A stretch of 9,258 bases of DNA from Candidatus Azambacteria bacterium. Its GTDB lineage: Bacteria; Patescibacteriota; Minisyncoccia; GWC2-36-17; JACQAJ01. The stretch spans positions 1-9,258 of the forward strand of contig JACQAJ010000091.1 in NCBI GenBank assembly GCA_016195045.1, read 5' to 3'. A program made the position numbers and the translations under genes. Below, piece by piece: positions 5,141 to 9,258 of the stretch (within the stretch, counting starts at the first letter, position 1; the number at the start of each line of letters is the position of its first letter). The notes beneath the pieces were generated by a model, which saw nothing but the letters and a program-made list of their open reading frames with translations, was not told where the DNA came from and did no database searches.

Positions 5141-5938
5141 ATGTCCATCATCGATAAATATAATAAGCGAGTTGACAAAGTAAATTCTTTGGTTTGCGTG
5201 GGATTGGATAGTGATTGGGAAAAAATTCCAGATACCTATAAAAAATTACCTTTTCCTCAATTTGAATTTAATAAATTTATTATTGATGAGACCCAGGAAT
5301 ACGTGGCCGCTTTTAAACCGAATAGTGCTTTTTATGAAGCTCGAGGTGATCAGGGAATTCGCGAGTTGAAAATGACCATGGAATATCTGCAAGAAAAATA
5401 TCCTGATATTCTAACTATTAATGATGCCAAGCGGGGCGATATTGGTAATACTAATCAGGGATATGTTGATTTTATTCTCGATTGGCTGGGCTTTGATGCC
5501 CTCACTGTTTCGCCTTATTTGGGGGAAGAATCACTACAACCTTTTTTACAAAGAGCCGACAAGGGAATTATTGTTTTGTGTCGGACTTCCAATCCAGGAT
5601 CAGGAGAAATCCAGAATCTCCTGGTGGAAAGAAAGCCTTTGTGGCACATTATTGCCGAAAGAGTAAAAAATAAATGGAATAAAAATAACAATTGTTTGTT
5701 GGTCGTGGGAGCGACTTATCCAGAAGAGATAAAAGTCATTCGTGATCTGATGGGTGATATGACTCTGTTGATGCCTGGCATAGGTAATCAAGGAGGAGAT
5801 GTTGAGTTGGCGGTTAAAGCGGGTCTTAATTCTCAAGGCAAAGGTTTAATCATTAATTCCTCTCGAGCCATCATTTTTTCTGAAAATCCCAGAGAAGAAG
5901 CTAGAAAATTGAGAGATGAAGTAAATAAATTTAGATAA
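5141..5938 (+). CDS. pyrF: Orotidine 5'-phosphate decarboxylase (type 2)
   Basis: A 265-residue enzyme that decarboxylates OMP to UMP, the last step of the pathway. The catalytic motif TINDAKRGDIGNT gives Asp95, Lys97 and Asp100, the Asp-Lys-Asp array of OMP decarboxylases; the DAKRGDIG form is typical of the longer type 2 (mycobacterial-like) subfamily. LVCVGLDSDW (about 17-26) is the usual first strand with the conserved Asp, and the phosphate-side loop near LMPGIGNQGGDV follows. The C-terminus (GLIINSSRAIIFSENP) includes the conserved Arg that contacts phosphate. I chose the ATG at 5141 over one at 5105, because the extra 12 residues are encoded by repeat-like spacer and the family usually begins near MSIIDKYNKRV. 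No SD or clear promoter is visible. Confidence 0.93.
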   Translation: MSIIDKYNKRVDKVNSLVCVGLDSDWEKIPDTYKKLPFPQFEFNKFIIDETQEYVAAFKPNSAFYEARGDQGIRELKMTMEYLQEKYPDILTINDAKRGDIGNTNQGYVDFILDWLGFDALTVSPYLGEESLQPFLQRADKGIIVLCRTSNPGSGEIQNLLVERKPLWHIIAERVKNKWNKNNNCLLVVGATYPEEIKVIRDLMGDMTLLMPGIGNQGGDVELAVKAGLNSQGKGLIINSSRAIIFSENPREEARKLRDEVNKFR

Positions 5939-5961
5939 ATTTTGTATAATTTTTTTATTGT

Positions 5962-6043
5962 TTGTCATTCCCACGAAGGCGGAAATCCAGTCTGCCAGCT
6001 GGCGGATTTAGTTCTGGATTCCTGGTCAAGCCTGGAATGACAA
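5962..6043. repeat. REP/MITE-like inverted-repeat element
   Basis: The ends TTGTCATTCC (5962-5971) and GGAATGACAA (6034-6043) are perfect 10-bp inverted repeats. Inside, ATCCAG (5985-5990) pairs with CTGGAT (6014-6019), and the centre has the palindrome CCAGCTGG within TGCCAGCTGGCG. This is the dispersed 'GTCATTCC...GGAATGAC' repeat type seen in many bacterial genomes, including CPR. It lies 24 nt after the pyrF stop and may also end its transcription. It carries no ORF, so any movement would depend on a transposase elsewhere. Confidence 0.8.
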
Positions 6044-6068
6044 GCGTGAGAGTTTATTTTGATTTCTC

Positions 6069-6104
6069 TTGACTTGTGCTTTACTTAGAATTATAATGTA
6101 AAGC
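6069..6104 (+). promoter_or_regulatory. Promoter and operator of the AbrB-PIN module
   Basis: TTGACT (6069-6074), a 17-nt spacer and TATAAT (6092-6097) form a strong promoter. GCTTTAC (6078-6084) and GTAAAGC (6098-6104) are a perfect inverted repeat that brackets the -10 box, and AAGTAAAG follows at about 6117-6124. This is the arrangement expected of an operator for autorepression by the AbrB-type antitoxin. The leader is about 25 nt, unlike the RelBE modules. Confidence 0.75.
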
Positions 6105-6128
6105 AATAAGATAATAAAGTAAAGAAAT

Positions 6129-6365
6129 ATGCCCCAAACTATCATTTCAAGTAAAAATCAAATAACGCTACCTAAAAGTCTCTTGGAAGAGTTGGGTCTT
6201 AAACATGGTTCTCGATTGATGATTAGGTCAGAAGATAATCAGATTATTTTAATACAACGGCCTAAAAGTCTAACTGCATATTATAAAGGTAGTGGTAAAT
6301 CTGCTTTTGAAAAACTGGGCGGTGGCGATAAATTCTTAAAGGAAGAAAGAAAATCATGGAACTAG
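6129..6365 (+). CDS. AbrB/MazE-type (VapB-like) antitoxin
   Basis: A 78-residue protein. Residues 3-45 form a swapped-hairpin AbrB/SpoVT DNA-binding domain: TIISSKNQITLPKSLLEELGLKHGSRLMIRSEDNQIILI, with the signature K-x-Q-I-T-L-P-K followed by LGL-x-x-G. The C-terminal tail (about 50-78), basic and aromatic (YYKGSGKSAFEKLGGGDKFL), should bind the toxin. Its last 10 nt overlap the toxin gene, and AAAGGAAG (6338-6345) within it is the SD for the toxin. The inverted repeat around its own promoter is a probable operator. The family assignment is firm; calling it VapB or MazE rests on the PIN partner, which favours VapB. Confidence 0.88.
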   Translation: MPQTIISSKNQITLPKSLLEELGLKHGSRLMIRSEDNQIILIQRPKSLTAYYKGSGKSAFEKLGGGDKFLKEERKSWN

Positions 6366-6808
6366 AAAAATTTAAAAAATTAATATCTCAATCTAATAAG
6401 ATAGCCTTGGATTCTGCTGTTTTCATCTATTTTTTGGAAAATAATCCTAAATTTGGAGGTATGTCAGAAGCCATTTTTGAGTTAGCAGAAAACGATAAGT
6501 TAAAAATTGCATGTTCTCTCTTGATATCAATAGAAGTTTTGACTGGTTATCGTAAAGTAAAAGATGAGGTCGCAGAACATAAATTTAAGAGTATCCTAAA
6601 AGATTTTTCTAATATTGAAATACATGATTTTCCTGAGAAACTTGTCAATCAAACCGTCAATTTAAGAGTGAAATATAATATAAAAACTCCCGATGCTATT
6701 CATCTCGCTACTGCCATTGAGCATAAGGCCGATTTTTTTATTACCAATGATAAACAATTAAAAAACGTCAAAGAAATCAAAGTACTTTATTTAGGAGATT
6801 ATCTATAG
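6356..6808 (+). CDS. PIN-domain toxin (VapC-like ribonuclease)
   Basis: A 150-residue PIN-domain protein, the toxin of the module. VapC toxins cut tRNA or rRNA using Mg2+ held by acidic residues. The expected set is visible: Asp19 in ALDSAVFIYFLE, Glu60 in ISIEVLTGY, Asp113 in TPDAIHLATAI, and Asp132 in FITNDKQL. The length is slightly above the usual 130-140 residues because of about 12 extra residues at the N-terminus. The start at 6356 overlaps the antitoxin and has an SD (AAAGGAAG) about 10 nt upstream. The ddl gene begins only 7 nt after the stop, so toxin and ddl may be co-transcribed. All catalytic residues are present, so it should be active. Confidence 0.9.
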   Translation: MELEKFKKLISQSNKIALDSAVFIYFLENNPKFGGMSEAIFELAENDKLKIACSLLISIEVLTGYRKVKDEVAEHKFKSILKDFSNIEIHDFPEKLVNQTVNLRVKYNIKTPDAIHLATAIEHKADFFITNDKQLKNVKEIKVLYLGDYL

Positions 6809-6815
6809 ATACTAT

Positions 6816-7859
6816 ATGAAAAAAAGAAGACCAAGAGTGGGAATTATTTTTGGGGGTCGATCGGCCGAGCATGAAATTTCTTTGCGATCGGCCAAGAATG
6901 TCGTGGAGGCATTGGATCGGAAGAAATACGATCCAGTTCTGATTGGGATTAATAAAAAAGGAAGTTGGTTTTTGATTGATGAATCAAGGTTTTTTGATTC
7001 AAGATTTAAGATTCAAGAATCAAGAATCGGAGGCAAGGCACCCGATACCTCACTCCTATTACTTGCCGATGTGATTTTTCCGATTTTACATGGTCCCTTT
7101 GGGGAAGATGGGACCCTTCAGGGATTATTAAAACTGGTTAATGTTCCTTTTGTGGGAGCCAGTGTTTTAGGTTCGGCAGTCGGTATGGATAAAGACGTGA
7201 TGAAACGATTATTACGAGAAGCAGGAATACCGATTGGAAAGTTTTTAACTATTAAAGAAAATGGTATTCCGACTTATGAAAAAGTGGTGGCAGAGCTAGG
7301 ACGGCCATTCTTTGTCAAGCCGGCTAATATGGGCTCATCAGTCGGAGTGAGCAAGGTGAAAGAAAAAAAAGACTACCCAAAAGCGATTCAAGAAGCTTTT
7401 AATTATGACCGAAAAATTATTTTGGAAGAAAATATTATTGGTAGAGAAATCGAATGTGCTATCTTAGGGAACGATAATCCCCTGGCTTCAATTCCGGGAG
7501 AAGTTATTCCGAGCCATGATTTCTATTCTTACGAAGCTAAGTATTTAGATGAAAATGGGGCCAGGCTGGAAATCCCCGCTAAGCTGTCGGGCCGGTTAGT
7601 AAAAAAGGTTCAGGCTTTGGCCATTAAAACTTTTAAGGCTTTAAACTGTGAGGGTTTTGGTCGCGTTGATTCTTTTCTTAAAGAGAATGGCGAGATTCTG
7701 GTTAATGAGATTAATACCATTCCAGGTTTTACCTCGATTAGTATGTATCCCAAAATGTGGGAAGCCAGTGGTCTTGGTTATACCGAGCTTCTTGATCGTC
7801 TCATTAAACTCGCCTTCGAAAGATTCGAAAAAGAAAAGAAACTTAAAACAATGAGATAG
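6816..7859 (+). CDS. ddl: D-alanine-D-alanine ligase
   Basis: A 347-residue ATP-grasp enzyme that makes D-Ala-D-Ala for peptidoglycan precursors. The N-terminus has IIFGGRSAEHEISLRSA, with Glu18 as the usual D-Ala-binding Glu. Then come ILHGPFGEDGTLQG, the central ATP-grasp parts KPANMGSSVGV (174-178 being SSVGV) and EENIIGREIECAI, the omega-loop region FYSYEAKY with Tyr239 at about 236-243 as in D-Ala-specific enzymes, GRVDSF (Arg283, Asp285), and NEINTIPGFT with Asn300 as a Mg2+ ligand. Everything needed for activity appears present. Residues about 55-73 (ESRFFDSRFKIQESRIGG) are encoded by diverged heptamer repeats and look like an insertion in the N-terminal domain. The gene starts 7 nt after the PIN toxin gene, without a clear SD of its own. 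Confidence 0.95.
   Translation: MKKRRPRVGIIFGGRSAEHEISLRSAKNVVEALDRKKYDPVLIGINKKGSWFLIDESRFFDSRFKIQESRIGGKAPDTSLLLLADVIFPILHGPFGEDGTLQGLLKLVNVPFVGASVLGSAVGMDKDVMKRLLREAGIPIGKFLTIKENGIPTYEKVVAELGRPFFVKPANMGSSVGVSKVKEKKDYPKAIQEAFNYDRKIILEENIIGREIECAILGNDNPLASIPGEVIPSHDFYSYEAKYLDENGARLEIPAKLSGRLVKKVQALAIKTFKALNCEGFGRVDSFLKENGEILVNEINTIPGFTSISMYPKMWEASGLGYTELLDRLIKLAFERFEKEKKLKTMR
6981..7032 (+). repeat. Diverged heptamer repeats inside ddl
   Basis: From 6998 the sequence reads as consecutive 7-mers TTCAAGA, TTTAAGA, TTCAAGA, ATCAAGA, ATCGGAG. TTTAAGA is the reverse complement (in another register) of the AAATCTT unit repeated six times at 1215-1256. Just before it, GAATCAA (6981-6987) and TTGATTC (6994-7000) form an inverted repeat. 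The stretch stays in frame and adds a short basic/aromatic segment to Ddl. Confidence 0.7.
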
Positions 7860-7865
7860 GTTGTG

Positions 7866-7895
7866 TTGATTCTAAGTTTATCTTAAGTTAAACTT
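7866..7895 (+). promoter_or_regulatory. Possible promoter/operator of the Phd-type module
   Basis: TTGATT (7866-7871), a 17-nt spacer and TAAACT (7889-7894) make a modest promoter, ending 6 nt before the ATG at 7901. AAGTTTA (7874-7880) and TAAACTT (7889-7895) are a perfect 7-bp inverted repeat with CTTAAG in the middle, overlapping the -10 box. This is where a Phd-family autorepressor would bind. The promoter match alone is weak. Confidence 0.45.
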
Positions 7896-7900
7896 CGTCT

Positions 7901-8167
7901 ATGAATACGAAACCAAGACAATCAAATATCTTAGGCTTTAAAGAACTTCGTGAAAACGCTGACAAATATATAAAGGCCGTTTTAAATGGCCGAACCTTTA
8001 CCGTTGTCCGTCGTTCCAAACCAATTTTTAAAATGGTTCCAGTTGATGAATGAGGAGATGAAGGATTATGGGAAACCGTGGTAGATTTTCGAGATAAAAA
8101 TGGCATTGGTATAAGAGCCGAAAACCTTGCTAATATACTCAAGAAATCTATTAATAAATCTCGTTAG
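7901..8167 (+). pseudogene. Phd/YefM-type antitoxin interrupted by in-frame TGA
   Basis: From the ATG at 7901 the frame encodes 50 residues (ILGFKELRENADKYIKAVLNGRTFTVVRRSKPIFKMVPVDE), the N-terminal DNA-binding fold of Phd/YefM antitoxins. A TGA stops it at 8051-8053. The same frame then stays open for 37 more codons (GDEGLWETVVDFRDKNGIG...) to a TAG at 8165-8167. The segment after the stop, with WETVVDF, looks like the toxin-binding tail of this family, so one codon separates this copy from an intact 88-residue antitoxin. TGG (Trp) to TGA would be a single change; the residue before the stop is Glu. It may be a recent nonsense mutation, a sequencing error, or a read-through site. As written, the tail that should bind the toxin would be lost, leaving a possible repressor-only fragment. 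A possible toxin follows at 8268. Confidence 0.75.
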
Positions 8168-8181
8168 AAATTTAACGAGAT
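8158..8181. repeat. Hairpin at the end of the Phd-type gene
   Basis: ATCTCGTTA (8158-8166) and TAACGAGAT (8173-8181) form a perfect 9-bp stem with a 6-nt loop, overlapping the distal TAG stop. No T run follows, so it is at best a weak terminator. It could limit read-through into the toxin gene. Confidence 0.6.
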
Positions 8182-8246
8182 CAGATGTAATATTAAGAAC
8201 AAAGACGTAAGTCAGCTCCGCTTCTGGTCCTCTCTATTAGTAAGAA

Positions 8247-8252
8247 TATAAT
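8247..8252 (+). promoter_or_regulatory. -10 box before the RelE-like gene
   Basis: A perfect TATAAT 15 nt before the ATG at 8268. No convincing -35 box. It suggests that the toxin-like gene may have its own promoter and a leader of about 9 nt, separate from the broken antitoxin. Confidence 0.35.
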
Positions 8253-8267
8253 CGGACTTCTAACGGG

Positions 8268-8501
8268 ATGAACAAAACAGAAAAATTTCTAAATAAAATT
8301 TCTCTTTTCGATAAAGAAAAAATACTAATGATAGTAGATTCTATAATTGCTAACGATTTAAATTTTTCGGATTTAAAGAAAATTCAAGGATCGGATAATA
8401 TTTATCGAGTTAGAGTGGAAAAATTTCAAATTAAATTTATAAAACAGCAGAAGTTTAACGAGATTATTGAAATAGGTAAACGTAATGATAACACGTATTA
8501 A
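8268..8501 (+). CDS. RelE/ParE-like toxin, partner of broken Phd
   Basis: A 77-residue protein with the layout of short RelE/ParE-superfamily toxins: an N-terminal helical part (MNKTEKFLNKISLFDKEKILMIVDSII), then KKIQGSDNIYRVRVEKFQIKFI (about 38-59), where YRVRV holds the usual Arg, and the end IIEIGKRNDNTY, like the R-N-x-x-TY tails of this group. It lies 100 nt after the interrupted Phd-type gene; Phd/YefM antitoxins commonly pair with RelE/ParE-type toxins. The gap is larger than in the other modules here, and no SD is clear. If the antitoxin is truly truncated, this toxin must be inactive, silent, or controlled by another antitoxin. All of this is by pattern and position; the family call is moderate. 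Confidence 0.65.
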   Translation: MNKTEKFLNKISLFDKEKILMIVDSIIANDLNFSDLKKIQGSDNIYRVRVEKFQIKFIKQQKFNEIIEIGKRNDNTY

Positions 8502-8570
8502 GATATAACGGTTTAGAAATCTAGATGATTTTAGTTGGGTGTTTTACGATTTTTGAAATTGTTATATAAA

Positions 8571-8659
8571 ATCCAACCAAGCACGCAAGCTGACTCGCAA
8601 TAGTGTCGCATGGTTTTATTCGGGATCGGTGCACGGACAGCTTAGTTTGGTTGTTGAGT
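8571..8659. repeat. Interrupted inverted repeat with attC-like core boxes
   Basis: CAACCAA (8574-8580) pairs with TTGGTTG (8647-8653), and AAGCTG (8587-8592) with CAGCTT (8638-8643), giving two stems separated by an unequal internal loop (6 and 3 nt) and a 45-nt apical part. ATCCAAC (8571-8577) fits RYYYAAC and GTTGAGT (8653-8659) fits GTTRRRY, the outer core boxes of integron attC sites, but these boxes do not pair with each other in register. I see no tRNA. It is best called a structured element of unknown role. Confidence 0.45.
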
Positions 8660-8677
8660 GTAAAATGGAATCAAATT

Positions 8678-8788
8678 ATGAATAAGGAACATAAAATAAT
8701 CAAAACACTTTTTGATAAATTGTGTGCAGAACAAAAACAATTTTTTCCTCATTCTGGTATGGCAGGTCTCCCAAAAACTAGACACTAG
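8678..8788 (+). pseudogene. N-terminal remnant, possibly of a GIY-YIG-type protein
   Basis: A 36-codon frame, MNKEHKIIKTLFDKLCAEQKQFFPHSGMAGLPKTRH, that stops at a TAG inside a 14-bp palindrome. The pattern (helix, then F-P and a 'glP-x-T-R' run) resembles what precedes the G-V-Y strand in GIY-YIG nuclease-like proteins. Just downstream in another frame one reads SVFDDKLKIKKHY, which could be a worn GVY...HVG strand pair. The rest of such a protein is not visible, so this would be a decayed remnant. The frame is open upstream to an ATG at 8603, but that part overlaps the inverted repeat. The family suggestion is weak and from memory of the pattern; it could be a non-coding ORF. Confidence 0.3.
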
Positions 8789-8793
8789 TGTCT
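8780..8793. repeat. Perfect 14-bp palindrome
   Basis: AGACACTAGTGTCT is its own reverse complement. It carries the TAG that closes the short frame at 8678-8788. It could be a binding site for a dimeric protein or a deletion/insertion scar; there is no T run. Confidence 0.75.
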
Positions 8794-8836
8794 TCGATGA
8801 TAAGTTGAAAATAAAAAAACATTATGACTAAAGGCC

Positions 8837-9016
8837 ATGTCTTACTCCAGACCAACAAAAGGAGATAGTTACTTGGATTTAAAAATTACAAAATTATTAG
8901 ATGGGACTGTCGTCGAATACGCTTTCGTAACGAAATGTCCTGTTTGTCCAGATTTTCTGAAGGAAAATATGGTGACAAACGGCCATACCGCACCGACCGA
9001 GATATTTTTGAACTAG
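8837..9016 (+). CDS. Possible small CxxC protein (doubtful)
   Basis: A 59-codon frame from the ATG at 8837 to the TAG at 9014-9016. It includes DLKITKLLDGTVVEYAFVTKCPVCPDFLKENM, with CPVC at residues 34-37 that would suit a redox or zinc site. An alternative in-frame TTG at 8873 has an SD-like AAAGGAG about 8 nt upstream, giving 47 residues. Against it, codons from residue 35 onward lie in the left arm of the 216-nt palindrome, and the right arm read on the other strand gives a similar string (PVCLDFLKKKY), so the pattern may reflect the DNA repeat and not a protein. I recognise no family. Confidence 0.25.
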   Translation: MSYSRPTKGDSYLDLKITKLLDGTVVEYAFVTKCPVCPDFLKENMVTNGHTAPTEIFLN

Positions 9017-9154
9017 AATCGTTAAACAAATTTTGAGGTTTAGCCGTAGCTAAGCCGAAAAATTTTGAGACGATTCTAGTCAAAAAGATCTTGGCCGGTG
9101 CAGCACTAACTTTGTCTCTTGATACTTTTTTTTGAGAAAATCTAGACAAACAGG
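8939..9154. repeat. 216-nt imperfect palindrome
   Basis: Arms 8939-9044 and 9049-9154 are each 106 nt and inverted around CGTA (9045-9048). Hand alignment gives roughly 70% identity with a few small gaps. Paired blocks, left arm then matching right arm: CCTGTTTGTC 8939-8948/9145-9154; AGATTTTCT 8950-8958/9135-9143; GACAAA 8974-8979/9111-9116; GCACCG 8990-8995/9096-9101; ACTAGAATCGT 9012-9022/9070-9080; GGTTTAGC-CGTA-GCTAAGCC at the tip (9037-9056, one G-T pair). As RNA it would form one long hairpin on either strand. A fold-back element, an old inverted duplication or a structured RNA are all possible. No transposase is nearby. Confidence 0.8.
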
Positions 9155-9217
9155 TCGCAATGACAACAAACTAAAAACGCCAGACACACTTTAATGAACG
9201 ATCCCAAAACACCCCTT

Positions 9218-9253
9218 GTTTACCATCTCAGACGGCCGTCTGAGATGGTAAAC
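9218..9253. repeat. Perfect 36-bp palindrome at the window end
   Basis: The half-site GTTTACCATCTCAGACGG (9218-9235) is followed at once by its exact reverse complement (9236-9253), with no spacer. Outside these bases the symmetry stops. It is GC-richer than its surroundings and lies 5 nt from the window end. A natural operator, a resolution site, a hairpin end, or an assembly artefact at a contig end are all possible. Confidence 0.9.
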
Positions 9254-9258
9254 CAACC

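Noticed and set aside
8051..8053. TGA as a sense codon (code 25, TGA = Gly, as in Gracilibacteria and Absconditabacteria)
   Set aside because: TGA closes the antitoxin genes at 303-305 and 3810-3812 in the expected places, and the long pyr and ddl genes have no internal TGA, so the standard code fits.
8574..8653. tRNA with CAACCAA/TTGGTTG as acceptor stem
   Set aside because: No T-loop (TTCRA), anticodon arm or CCA end is found on either strand.
9013..9079. Integron attC site in the inner part of the palindrome
   Set aside because: GTTAAAC fits GTTRRRY but lies on the wrong side, with no RYYYAAC partner, and the symmetry extends far beyond attC size.
8886..9149. 87-codon minus-strand open frame
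   Set aside because: It runs through the 216-nt palindrome, has no SD or promoter, and has no recognisable pattern. Its openness is explained by the symmetry of the repeat.
9226..9245. Neisseria-type DNA uptake sequence pair
   Set aside because: The core ends in G where the uptake sequence has A, and the AT-rich CPR-like context does not fit a Neisseria genome.

Overview
The window looks like a piece of an AT-rich genome from the Candidate Phyla Radiation (Patescibacteria). The evidence is low GC, short compact genes, many small toxin-antitoxin (TA) modules, promoters set almost directly on start codons, few Shine-Dalgarno (SD) sites, and a dispersed repeat of the GTCATTCC...GGAATGAC type. 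The taxon is inferred, not proven. The genetic code looks standard: TGA closes two antitoxin genes, and the long genes contain no in-frame TGA.

Layout. 1-1201: two tandem RelB/DinJ-RelE type TA modules. 1215-1256: six perfect copies of a 7-bp repeat. 1269-2384: pyrD. 2385-2699: no gene apart from a terminator-like hairpin. 2700-3286 (minus strand): an unrecognised protein split over two frames, with a G-quadruplex-type motif in its leader. 3372-3520: a DnaA-box match, two repeat/hairpin elements and a consensus promoter. 3528-4078: a third DinJ-YafQ type module. 4111-5938: pyrE, a small cysteine-rich membrane protein, and pyrF. 5962-6043: a MITE/REP-like element. 6129-6808: an AbrB-type antitoxin with a PIN (VapC-like) toxin. 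6816-7859: ddl (D-alanine-D-alanine ligase), carrying diverged copies of the same 7-bp repeat inside its coding sequence. 7901-8501: a Phd-type antitoxin cut by an in-frame TGA, then a RelE/ParE-like toxin. 8502-9258: almost no convincing genes, but a cluster of inverted repeats, including a 216-nt imperfect palindrome and a perfect 36-bp palindrome near the end of the window.

How the genes relate. pyrD, pyrE and pyrF supply the last three steps of UMP synthesis (dihydroorotate to orotate to OMP to UMP). Ddl supplies the D-Ala-D-Ala dipeptide for peptidoglycan. Five TA modules of three or four families sit between these housekeeping genes. The three RelB-type antitoxin genes share a promoter layout in which the -10 box lies 7-8 nt before the ATG, so their mRNAs should be leaderless or nearly so; pyrE has the same spacing. 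The best candidates for something undescribed are the long palindrome and its neighbours at the right end, the broken Phd antitoxin, the heptamer repeat shared by an intergenic spacer and ddl, and the G-quadruplex leader.
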